Assembly (NCBI GenBank): GCA_032718475.1
Contig: JAUCBJ010007049.1
Coordinates: 49,061-113,060 of the forward strand
From: Nemertoderma westbladi
Taxonomy: Eukaryota; Xenacoelomorpha; Nemertodermatida; Nemertodermatidae
DNA length: 64,000 nt
Direction of reading: 5' to 3'
Shown: piece by piece, positions 42,101 through 52,900 of the stretch
Layout: each line of letters begins with the position of its first letter
Position numbering within the stretch: the first letter of the stretch is position 1
Made by a program: the position numbers and the translations under genes
The notes under the pieces: generated by a model
Told to the model about the DNA's origin: nothing
The model's database searches: none
What the model saw: only the letters and a program-made list of their open reading frames with translations

Positions 42101-42385
42101 ATGCAGATTTTAGAATTCGAATTACCCGCGAGAACCATTCAGCAATTTATTCGGTACTTCATGAACCCAACTGTGCCATATTTTGATGTTATATCGAATG
42201 TTCTAGAAAATTCTAAATTCCCTAGCCTTGTCATATATTCGATTCAAGTAATTTTGAGATGGTGTGGTTATGGAGCATCTAATGTTGTGCTATTGTCGGT
42301 GTCGTTGCTTGTATATAATATACTGTTAATTGAATTCCATAATTTTACCCGCACCCAATTTTATATAGATTTATGTAACGTGTAA
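42101..42385 (+). CDS. Unsupported small open frame, 94 codons, hydrophobic
   Basis: ATG 42101 to TAA 42385. It has a hydrophobic segment (VVLLSVSLLVYNILLIEF), but no family is recognised and no splice or poly(A) evidence. In AT-rich sequence a frame of this size is expected by chance; it is listed for completeness. Confidence 0.12.
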   Translation: MQILEFELPARTIQQFIRYFMNPTVPYFDVISNVLENSKFPSLVIYSIQVILRWCGYGASNVVLLSVSLLVYNILLIEFHNFTRTQFYIDLCNV

Positions 42386-42595
42386 AATGGTAACAAATAA
42401 ACAGGAAAATATCGTGACAATGATTTAATAATTAATATTAACTTAAATTGCGGTCCCATGAGGTATATACATTTGGGGATTGTGATTAGTTATTAGTTTG
42501 AGTTTCAACGAGATTGAATTCAATCAACAACGGTTTATATGATTTTTGTATATACCTGAATAAATTTATATTTTTCGGTTTAACTTCGCTTCAAT
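42386..42595. other. Non-coding stretch before minisatellite
   Basis: AT-rich; nothing recognised. Confidence 0.5.
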
Positions 42596-43408
42596 TATCC
42601 GTATCAGTATCCGTATCAGTATCCGTTCAACCCCAGTATCCGTTCAACCCCAGTATCCATTCAACCCCAGTATCCTTTCAACCCCAGTATCCGTTAAACC
42701 CCAGTATCCGTTCAACCCCAGTATCCGTTCAACCCCAGTATCCGTTCAACCCCAGTATCAGTTCAACCCCAGTATCCGTTCAACCCCAGTATCAGTTCAA
42801 CCCCAGTATCCGTTCAACCCCAGTATCCATTCAACCCCAGTATCCTTTCAACCCCAGTATCCGTTCAACCCCAGTATCCGTTCAACCCCAGTATCCGTCC
42901 AACCCCAGTATCAGTTCAACCCCCGTATCCGTTCAACCCCAGTATCCGTTCAACCCCAGTATCAGTTCAACCCCAGTATCCGTTCAACCCCAGTATCCGT
43001 TCAACCCCAGTATCCGTTCAACCCCAGTATCCATTCAACCCCAGTATCCGTTCAACCCCAGTATCAGTTCAACCCCCGTATCCGTTCAACCCCAGTATCC
43101 GTTCAACCCCAGTATCAGTTCAACCCCAGTATCCGTTCAACCCCAGTATCCGTTCAACCCCAGTATCCGTTCAACCCCAGTATCCGTTCAACCCCAGTAT
43201 CCGTTCAACCCCAGTATCCGTTCAACCCCAGTATCCGTTCAACCCCAGTATCCGTTCAACCCCAGTATCAGTTCAACCCCAGTATCCGTTCAACCCCAGT
43301 ATCCTTTCAACCCCAGTATCCGTTCAACCCCAGTATCCGTTCAACCCCAGTATCCGTTCAACCCCAGTATCCATTCAACCCCAGTATCCTTTCAACCCCA
43401 GTATCCGC
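42596..43408. repeat. 17-bp minisatellite, about 47 copies
   Basis: Unit AGTATCCGTTCAACCCC with point variants (CAGTTC, CATTC, CTTTC). It begins with a few shorter GTATCAGTATCC units and joins the 36-bp array without a spacer at about 43408. Open frames through it (for example 42514-43434) are artefacts of the repeat. Confidence 0.97.
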
Positions 43409-44968
43409 TACCCCTATCTGCTACCCGAAGGTAGGGGTGTGTGCAACTCCTATCTGCTACCCGAAGGTAGAGGTGTGTGCTACTCCTATCTGCTACCCGA
43501 AGGTAGGGGTGGGCGCTACTCCTATCTGCTACCCGAAGGTAGGGGTGTGTGCTACTCCTATCTGCTACCCGAAGGTAGGGGTGGGCGCTAAACCTATCTG
43601 TTACACAAAGGTAATGGTGTGTGCTACTCATATCTGCTACCCGAAGGTAGGGTTAGCTGCTACTCCTATCTGCTACCCGAGGGTAGGGGTGGGCGCTGCT
43701 CCTATCTGCCACCCGAGGGTAGGGGTGGGCGCTACTTCTATCTGCTACCCGAAGGTAGGGGTGGGCGCTACTCCTATCTGCTACCCGAAGGTAGGGGTGT
43801 GTGCAACTCCTATCTGCTACCCGAAGGTAGAGGTGTGTGCTACTCCTATATGCTACCCGAAGGTAGGGGTGGGCGCTACTCCTATCTGCTACCCGAAGGT
43901 AGGGGTGTGTGCTACTCCTATCTGCTACCCGAAGGTAGGGGTTGGCGATACTCCTATCTGCTACCCGAACTTAGGGGTGGGCGCTACTCCTATCTGCTAC
44001 CCGAAGGTAGGGGGTGGGCGCTACTCCTATCTGCTACCCGAAGGTAGGGGTGTGTGCAACTCCTATCTGCTACCCGAAGGTAGGGGTGTGTGCTACTCCT
44101 ATCTGCTACCCGAAGGTAGGGGTGTGTGCTACTCCTATATGTTACCCGAAGGTAGGGGTGGGCGCTACTCCTATCTGCTACCCGAAGGTAGGGGTGTGTG
44201 CTACTCCTATCTGCTACCCGAAGGTAGGGGTGGGCGCTACTCCTATCTGCTACCCGAAGGTAGGGATGTGTGCTACTCCTATCTGCTACCCGAAGGTAGG
44301 GGTGGGCGCTACTCCTATCTGCTACCCGAAGGTAGGGGTGTGTGCTACTCCTATCTGCTACCCGAAGGTAGGGGTGTGTGCTACTCCTATCTGCTACCCG
44401 AAGGTAGGGGTGTGTGCTACTCCTATCTGTTACCCGAAGGTAGGGGTGGGCGCTACTCCTATCGGCTAGCCGAAGGTAGGGGTGAGCGCTTATCCTATCT
44501 GCTACCCGAGGGTAGGGGTGGGCGCTAAACCTATCTGCTACCCGAATGTAGGGGTGGGCGCTAAACCTATCTGCTACCCGAATGTAGGGGTTCGCGCTAA
44601 ACCTATCTGCTAGCCGAATGTAGGGGTGGGCGCTACTCCTATCGGCTAGCCGAAGGTAGGGGTGTGCGCTTATCCTATCTGCTACCCGAGGGTAGGGGTG
44701 GGCGCTAAACCTATCTGCTACCCGAATGTAGGGGTGGGCGCTAAACCTATCTGCTACCCGAATGTAGGGGTGGGCGCTACTCCTATCGGCTAGCCGAAGG
44801 TAGGGGTGTGCGCTTATCCTATCTGCTACCCGAGGGTAGGGGTGGGCGCTAAACCTATCTGCTACCCGAATGTAGGGGTGGGCGCTACTCCTATCGGCTA
44901 GCCGAAGGTAGGGGTGGGCGCTAAACCTATCTGCTACCCGAATGTAGGGGTGTGCGCTAAACCTATCC
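43409..44968. repeat. 36-bp minisatellite, about 43 copies, SINE-derived
   Basis: Unit CCTATCTGCTACCCGAAGGT followed by AGGGGTGKGYGCTACT. Variants cluster: GTGTGTGCTACT and GGGCGCTACT units intermix at the left. At the right, blocks with CTATCGGCTAGCCGAAGG, GCGCTTAT and GCTAAACC recur as a higher-order repeat of about 144-180 bp. Each unit has a small CTACC/GGTAG inverted repeat. Confidence 0.97.
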
Positions 44969-45036
44969 AAAGTTTTGCTTCCAGTAATTCAACTGGACCT
45001 CATTTTTATCGACCCCAGTGGATGAAAGGCTGCTAC
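44969..45036 (-). repeat. SINE 3' domain abutting the 36-bp array
   Basis: On the minus strand GCCTTTCATCCACTGGGGTC followed by GATAAAAATGAGGTCCAGTT parallels the tail of the SINE at 32.6 kb and the fragment at 24.6 kb. Confidence 0.65.
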
Positions 45037-45354
45037 CTACCTACTGTATATAATATGCATACAAATAATGTCTTTTTTTGTTTACTAATGTCTCATTTAT
45101 TAACAAATAATAATAAAAATATAATTTAAAATATTGATTTTGAATCATTTTAAAAATAATTGTGGCTTTGTAGTTTGTAGGCTATTTATTAAGATTTATA
45201 AAATTTGCGTTGTTTTTAAGCGAACACAAACTAATGTATGTTCGTCAAACACGAAGTATAAGTACTGTATGTTCGTACACAATAATAACATTGAATGGAA
45301 GGGGGGGGGGGGGGGGGGGATTAATAGGAAATACATTATTATAAAATATATAAC
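45037..45354. other. Non-coding, includes G-homopolymer and 3' flank of the CSPP1-like gene
   Basis: No gene. A run of about 19 G lies at 45301-45319. The transcript of the minus-strand gene is expected to end in this stretch. Confidence 0.5.
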
Positions 45355-45360
45355 TTTATT
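45355..45360 (-). terminator. Poly(A) signal of CSPP1-like gene
   Basis: AATAAA on the minus strand, 45 bp after the stop codon at 45405. Confidence 0.65.
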
Positions 45361-45404
45361 TACGCATGGAAGAATTATTAATGCATATTATTAGAACTAT
45401 CATC

Positions 45405-45699
45405 TTAATTAATCTGATACGGAGGCGAATGTTGTCGAGTTGGCGTCTGCGTTGCCTCGGATACTCTATTATATCCATTGACCATTTTAGATACGTCGTA
45501 GGAGTCCTTAGGGGGCAGGTCGTCCTCTCGAAGTCTCCACGACTGGTACATTGGACTGCCTAGCAACTGTCTACGATGTCCGTAGAATCTACCGCCCTGG
45601 TCTGGGGCCCCGTGACCTGGTCGACCCCAGTAATGGTTACCCATCGTCCACACGTGGCGTTTGTCCCACTCGCGACTCCATCGCCGCTCTAAGAGACGC
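45405..45699 (-). CDS. CSPP1-like gene, terminal exon
   Basis: The acceptor TTTTGTATTAAAG ends at 45700. The exon starts with one base that completes a codon split by the preceding intron (AG plus G), so phase matches the exon at 46371-47968 exactly. It encodes LLERRWSREWDKRHVWTMG, then the fifth glycine-proline motif NHYWGRPGHGAPDQ, and ends at TAA 45405. There is no ATG start of its own in this frame before the motif, consistent with an internal or last exon. Confidence 0.8.
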
Positions 45700-46370
45700 C
45701 TTTAATACAAAATATTAGATATACACAGTCACGCGTGGAGGCCGATCCTACATGACTGCGGACTAAACGGAAAAGTATGCCAAAATATGAATGGAATTTG
45801 ATATGTAAAATCGAAAATCATATGCGACCACAAGCTAAATTACAGGCATGATGCTAGCTATGGCTCTCAAACATTTTATAATGCACGAGTTCCCCAGACA
45901 ATATAGAAGAATAATCAATTATAATTATTGTATGTCGTAAGTTAGTCAATTAAAAATACTTCAGGGGCGGGTGTAAACGCTACTGCCGACAACAGCAAAT
46001 CTGAAAATGTAACAGAGTCTGAGTTCGTGACTCGTTTATTATTTTGGTTAGAATAACCTTCCACTGGAACCTGTTCCTTTCCCTCAATTAATAAATAACA
46101 TTAATTAGCTTTAAAAATGGTTGTCGGCGTTGGTTGTCGGTTGTTGGCGTAGCGTTTACACCCCTCAGGGGCGTCCTATTTTTAAAAAAAGATTCACGAT
46201 GTACCCATTTTGCAAAACGAAAGCAGTAGTAAGGGCTGCTGAAATGAGAGATCTGTAAATGGCCATTTGCTTATAATTTTTCTCGGGATGGAACCTACTA
46301 ATATTATTATTATTATTACTACAGTTCGAACTTATGAAATTGACAAGGTTTTGGACTCCGACTTATTTAC

Positions 46371-47968
46371 CTGTTATTTCTCTGGTCGGCTTCGTTCTGT
46401 AACTCGTTATAGTATTCCCTGGTATCCTCCCCGGCTGGTCTGTTAATATTCAACTTCCATCGACTCACGTCCGACGAACCCCGAGGCGATGCCTGGAGAT
46501 CCCCCGTGATGGGATTGTAGCGCGTCGGGTAGCCAACCTGACCTCGTCGCATCCACGTCGCTAAGTCGTCGTCAGCCGGCTGCCGCACGTAGTTCTCAAC
46601 GAGCGCACGTCGACTCGACTGTTGACTCATTCCCTCCTTCAGCTCGTCCAGGTATCTCCGACGTCTGTGAGTTTTATCGGCGGCCATGACGTTGAAGTTA
46701 TCTTTGTACCACTTGCCGCTGATGTCGGTGAGAAGGTTCCCCTCAGGGTCAACTAAAGGCGCACCTGCTCCAGGCTTACCGAAAGGGTCGTAGTTGTAAA
46801 TATCATTCCCCTTTGTATCTTTTTTAGGATGTGCCGCTAAATCAGTTCGATTGGGATTAGATGAACTTACTTCAGTATGATGTTCCGGTTGATAGTGTTG
46901 GTTCCTTTCCACGGACTTTGCGTTATAGTTATCTGGAATATCTGGTTGTGGAGGTTCTTTTTTTCGGGAAGAAATGTCTGGATCGTGTTCCTTCGGATAG
47001 TTATTAGGAATGATGTTAACTGTAGAATAATCAAGGTCTGATCCTGATTGTTTGTAGTTTCCGAGTTGCATGTTATAATTCCCCACATTTTGTGGAATAC
47101 CTACGGGTGCTCTTTGTCTTGGTTCTTCCACCTGTCGATTCGATTGTTTTGCTATTGACTTGTCACTGTCTCTCTGCCAATAGGGCGGCATTTCAAATTG
47201 TTGACCCCCGGACAACTGCGTATCGGCCAACGCATTGTGAGTGTGTTGGTAGGTGGTCAAGTAACGCGGAGATTTAGACGGGTCCATTTCCTTTCCCGTC
47301 TTATTGTGAGAGGAGAAGTAGCGCATACTACTGTAGGGTAAAGGTTGGGGGTCCGGTATGTTTTGAGTTTGCCGTATCCGATTCCTATAGTTTTGCCTAT
47401 CTTCTATTTGTCGGATCTCCCACGGATTGTTACTCAACGTCAACGGCAGATCTTCACGATCTATCCCTTGGTAAATATTGCGATCCAGCGGTTTATTCGG
47501 CGCCCCACCCCCGGGCTTCCCAAACGGGTCGTACTGACCCAGATCCCTAAGTAACTGCTTCTCTAGACGTTTCTCTTCGAGGTTTTGTCGTTTTTTGTCT
47601 TCGACCATGATGTTGAGCTCGGTTACATAGTCCCTCGCCTGTTCTGCCCCTCTTTCGTATCTTACAAGGTTATCGATGTCTTTATTGCCTTGTTTATTCG
47701 CGAAATGTATTGCCGGGTCGGATTTGATTGTGGCCGGCACCTCGTTGTTTGGTCCGCGTCTTTGCAACGGAGCCCCACCGCCATAAGTCCCGAAGCTGGG
47801 GTAATACGGCGTATTGTAGTCGGTATATCTGTCTGACTTCGTGTGAATGTTGTTGATTTGATCGGTTCTTCCGTGCCTCTCCGAGAACTGTTCTCTCGGA
47901 GCTCCTGCCCCAGGTTTTCCCCACGGATATCCTTCGAGATTTCTAAGCGGAGTGACATCTGGAGGATT
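46371..47968 (-). CDS. CSPP1-like gene, large internal exon with GKPGxGAP motifs
   Basis: Acceptor TTTTGTTTTCAG ends at 47969; donor GTAAAT starts at 46370. The exon is open throughout (phase 0 in, two bases left over). It encodes four copies of a glycine-proline motif: GYPWGKPGAGAPR, SFGTYGGGAPL, YDPFGKPGGGAPN and YDPFGKPGAGAPLVDPEGNL. The last copy closely resembles the motif of the centrosome and spindle-pole associated protein CSPP1, a microtubule/cilium-base protein. Helical charged stretches (KKRQNLEEKRLEKQLLRDLG) also fit. The rest is polar and probably disordered. No ATG precedes the first motif, so the gene begins in upstream exons. Identification as CSPP1 orthologue is probable but the family is loosely conserved; another ciliary/centrosomal protein with this motif is possible. 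Confidence 0.75.
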
Positions 47969-48204
47969 CTGAAAACAAAATGAACGCTCCGTCTAGATTT
48001 TAAAATACTTCCAACTCTTAATACACACGGATGGACTTTTGTTAAAACTTATGTTCTTAAAGTCTCAACATTTAAATGTACTTGCCCTTTAATTTGCTCT
48101 TAATCGAATCCGGGTCTACTAATACGTGGTAGGATACACAATGAGACAGTACTTGTTAGTGGTAGTTTACTATTTCCAACCCCAAATTAAATCATTTAGT
48201 AATA

Positions 48205-49310
48205 ACTATTTATTCCAAAATTGTAACATTACTCAACGCCGTTAGTATTAACAGCGAGTTGTTATTTAGCACTTTACAACTTTAGAGGACATTACAGCAT
48301 TGTATTGTATTGGCCCGTATTGTATTTGGTGTTATTATTTACGTGGTAACCCATGACGGCGTTAAGTAATGTCCACTAAGGGGACATTACTTAACGCCGT
48401 CATTGGATACCACGTCAAAAATAGGTGGAAATTTGCCTGACAGCCAGATAGGCCTACTGCATTTCCTACCGTTAGGCGGGGTATAGCTATTAATAACTGT
48501 AGGGCCTAGCTATATTATTATGTCATGGCTCCAAACGCCACCATAAATATAAGCGAACTTATTTATAACATAATTAATGTCATTTTTACATTTATTTATA
48601 CAGCAACTAATATAATTTGTGCAGTTTCTATCACTTATAATGTATATGCACAATAATTTCGTAATGTTAAAATTTTGGAATAAAACTACTTACATACTTG
48701 TTGCAAAGTACTTTACAGTGTTCTGATCCTAGTGGCTTTATTTTCACTCACCCACTAACGTTTGTTCGTGTAACAAAGCCACTCGGATCATCACACTGTA
48801 AAGTGCTACTTTACTTACACACAAGTATGTAAATAGTTATTACAGTGTTCTGATCCTCGTGGCTATATTTTCAATATATAATATTATTATATTATAAGTA
48901 AGAAACTGCACAAATTAAATTAGTTGATGTATAAATAAATGTAAAAATGACATAAATTATGTTATAAAAAAGTTAGCTTATATTTATGGTGGCGTTTGGA
49001 GCCATGTTAATAGTTTATAGCTACTGGTTATTAATAGCTACCGGTAGGGAATGAAGTAGGCCTATCTGGCTTTCAGGCAATTAATAATAATCAATTCCAA
49101 CTATTATTTATGTGGTAACCATGACGGCGTGACTTTACAGTCACGCCGTCGGGACATTACATAATAATAATAATACCAATACAATACTAATTGTACAGGC
49201 CAATACAATACTGTAATACCCTCTAAAGTTGTAATGTGCTAAATCACAACTCGCTATTAATAGTAACGGCATTGAGTAATGTTACTATTTTGGAATAAAT
49301 AATTCTTTAC
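48205..49310. mobile_element. 1.1-kb nested foldback in an intron
   Basis: Left arm TTTATTCCAAAATTGTAACA and onward is mirrored at about 49300, with symmetry through a centre near 48755 (ACAGTGTTCTGATCC, CAAAGCCACT). Nested inside the left arm is a 22-bp perfect hairpin, ATGACGGCGTTAAGTAATGT and its complement, at 48351-48405; the right arm has a matching hairpin at about 49121-49152. It lies in the intron 47969-49559. Confidence 0.9.
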
Positions 49311-49559
49311 TTGATAGAGATAAACCTTGTGATCAGTGAGCGCATGCACTACACAAGGTGATTGTAAACGTTACATCGACAAAGCGTAATCTCTGCCGAC
49401 AAACGTTAACAACATTATAACTAACAATTAAAGGAAAGTAACAGACCCTAGTCCCTAAGGAAAGGAAGGACCCTAATCGAGACAATACAGCGCGGAAAGT
49501 TATCAGATAATCTCAAGAAGGATTACTCAGTATGAACAATATTAAATATAATTAACTAC

Positions 49560-49778
49560 CTGTATATCCGCAGCTTTGCTATGAGTTTGCTGTTTGTCAT
49601 CCTTATACTTTTCGATATAATTCTCTAAGTTAGTTTTGCTACCATCATTTTGCACAGCGCCGTTTTCTCGCTGAGGTTGTTGCCCAGTCTCATTACCGCC
49701 CTGTTGGGTTATTTCTTCTGAAGGATTCTTCCCCCCATAAGGGCCATTCTGATCTGTTCCGATATGGGACTGGGGAAC
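49560..49778 (-). CDS. CSPP1-like gene, internal exon (73 codons)
   Basis: Acceptor CGTCTTTCGCAG ends at 49779 and donor GTAGTT starts at 49559. Exactly 219 bp, open, phase 0 at both ends, matching the phase 0 start of the next exon at 47968. It encodes a Gln/Asn/Gly-rich polar stretch ending in NLENYIEKYKDDKQQTHSKA. No domain recognised; assignment rests on splice sites, phase and composition shared with the neighbouring exons. Confidence 0.65.
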
Positions 49779-49957
49779 CTGCGAAAGACGAGTTGAAAAA
49801 TTTATTAATTCATAGCCGGTGGACCATAGAGGCGGGATGCATTAACATTTAGCGTTAGCGTACTACAGTAGTATCATATAAGTATTTTATATTTCTAGTT
49901 AATACAAATTTTATGTGAATGAATAAGTCTATCATTTCGGTATACGTATTACAACTG

Positions 49958-52900
49958 TATTATTGGTGGCTAAACGTGTTAATAATGTATTATTGGTGTT
50001 GACTGAGCGTATTAATAATAAATTATTGGTGTTGGCTGAACGAATTAATAATGTAGGCCTATTATTGGTGTTGGCTGAGCGTATTAATAATGAATTATTG
50101 GTGTTGGTTGAAAGTATTAATAATGTATTATTGGTGTTGGCTGAAAATAATAATGTATTATTGGTGTTGGCTGAGCGTATTAATAATGAATTATTGTTGT
50201 TGGTTGAAAGTATTAATAATGTATGATTGGTGTTGGCTGAAAATAATAATGTTTTATTGGTGTTGGCTGAACGAATTAATAATGAATTATTGGTGTTGGC
50301 TGAACGAATTAATAATGTATTATTGGTGTTGGCTGAACGTATTAATAATGAATTATTGGTGTTGGTTGAAAGTATTAATAATGTATTATTGGTGTTGGTT
50401 GAAAGTATTAATAATGTATTATTGGTGTTGGCTGAAAATAATAATGTATTATTGGTGTTGGCTGAGCGTATTAATAATGAATTATTGGTGTTGGTTGAAA
50501 GTATTAATAATGTATTGTTGGGGTTGGCTGAAAATAATAATGTATTATTGGTGTTGGCTGAACGAATTAATAATGAATTATTGGTGTTGGCTGAACGAAT
50601 TAATAATGTATTATTGGTGTTGGCTGAGCGTATTAATAATGAATTATTGGTGTTGGCTGAACGAATTAATAATGTATTATTGGTGTTGGCTGAGCGTATT
50701 AATAATGAATTATTGGTGTTGGTTGAAAGTATTAATAATGTATTGTTGGTGTTGGCTGAAAATAATAATGTATTATTGGTGTTGGCTGAACGAATTAATA
50801 ATGAATTATTGGTGTTGGTTGAAAGTATTAATAATGTATTATTGGTGTTGGATGAAAATAATAATGTATTATTGGTGTTGGCTGAGCGTATTAATAATGA
50901 ATTATTGGTGTTGGTTGAAAGTATTAATAATGTATTATTGGTGTTGGCTGAGCGTATTAATAATGTATTATTGGTGTTGGCTGAACGTATTAATAATTAA
51001 TTATTGGTGTTGGCTGAAAGTAATAATGTATTATTGGTGTTGGTTGAAAGTATTAATAATGTATTATTGGTGTTGGCTGAACGTATTAATAATGAATTAT
51101 TGGTGTTGGTTGAAAGTATTAATAATGTATTATTGGTGTTGGTTGAAAGTATTAATAATGTATTATTGGTGTTGGTTGAAAGTATTAATAATGTATTATT
51201 GGTGTTGGCTGAAAATAATAATGTATTATTGGTGTTGGTTGAAAGTATTAATAATGTATTATTGGTGTTGGCTGAAAATAATAATATATTATTGGTGTTG
51301 GTTGAAAGTATTAATAATGTATTATTGGTGTTGGCTGAAAATAATAATGTATTATTGGTGTTGGCTGAGCGTATTAATAATGTATTATTGGTGTTGGCTG
51401 AAAGTAATAATGTATTATTGGTGTTGGCTGAAAATAATAATGTATTATTGGTGTTGGCTGAACGAATTAATAATGAATTATTGGTGTTGGCTGAACGAAT
51501 TAATAATGTATTATTGGTGTTGGCTGAACGTATTAATAATGAATTATTGGTGTTGGTTGAAAGTATTAATAATGTATTATTGGTGTTGGTTGAAAGTATT
51601 AATAATGTATTATTGGTGTTGGCTGAAAATAATAATGTATTATTGGTGTTGGCTGAGCGTATTAATAATGAATTATTGGTGTTGGTTGAAAGTATTAATA
51701 ATGTATTGTTGGTGTTGGCTGAAAATAATAATGTATTATTGGTGTTGGCTGAACGAATTAATAATGAATTATTGGTGTTGGCTGAACGAATTAATAATGT
51801 ATTATTGGTGTTGGCTGAGCGTATTAATAATGAATTATTGGTGTTGGTTGAAAGTATTAATAATGTATTATTGGTGTTGGTTGAGCGTATTAATAATGTA
51901 TTATTGGTGTTGGCTGAACGTATTAATAATTAATTATTGGTGTTGGCTGAAAGTAATAATGTATTATTGGTGTTGGTTGAAAGTATTAATAATGTATTAT
52001 TGGTGTTGGCTGAACGTATTAATAATGAATTATTGGTGTTGGTTGAAAGTATTAATAATGTATTATTGGTGTTGGCTGAAAATAATAATGTATTATTGGT
52101 GTTGGCTGAGCGTATTAATAATGAATTATTGGTGTTGGTTGAAAGTATTAATAATGTATTGTTGGTGTTGGCTGAAAATAATAATGTATTATTGGTGTTG
52201 GCTGAACGTATTAATAATGAATTATTGGTGTTGGCTGAACGAATTAATAATGTATTATTGGTGTTGGCTGAGCGTATTAATAATGAATTATTGGTGTTGG
52301 TTGAAAGTATTAATAATGTATTATTGGTGTTGGCTGAGCGTATTAATAATGTATTATTGGTGTTGGCTGAACGTATTAATAATGAATTATTGGTGTTGGC
52401 TGAAAGTAATAATGTATTATTGGTGTTGGTTGAAAGTATTAATAATGTATTATTGGTGTTGGCTGAACGTATTAATAATGAATTATTGGTGTTGGTTGAA
52501 AGTATTAATAATGTATTATTGGTGTTGGCTGAAAGTAATAATGTATTATTGGTGTTGGCTGTACGTGTTAATACTGTATTAGGTGTTGGCTGAACACCAA
52601 TCAAATAATGTATTAATAATGTATCATTGGTACTGTCTGAACGTGTTAATAATGTATTATTGGTGTTGGCAGAAAGTATTAATAATGTATTATTGGTGTT
52701 GGCTGATAGTAATAATGAATTATTGGTGTTGGTTGAAAGTATTAATAATGTATTATTGGTGTTGGCAGAAAGTATTAATAATGTATTATTGGTGTTGGTT
52801 GAAAGTAATAATGTATTATTGGTGTTGGCTGAGCGTATTAATAATGAATTATTGGTGTTGGTTGAAAGTATTAATAATGTATTGTTGGTGTTGGCTGAAA

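Noticed and set aside
42514-44970. Repetitive proline- and glycine-rich open frames
   Set aside because: Translations of the 17-bp and 36-bp minisatellites, with mirrored frames on the other strand.
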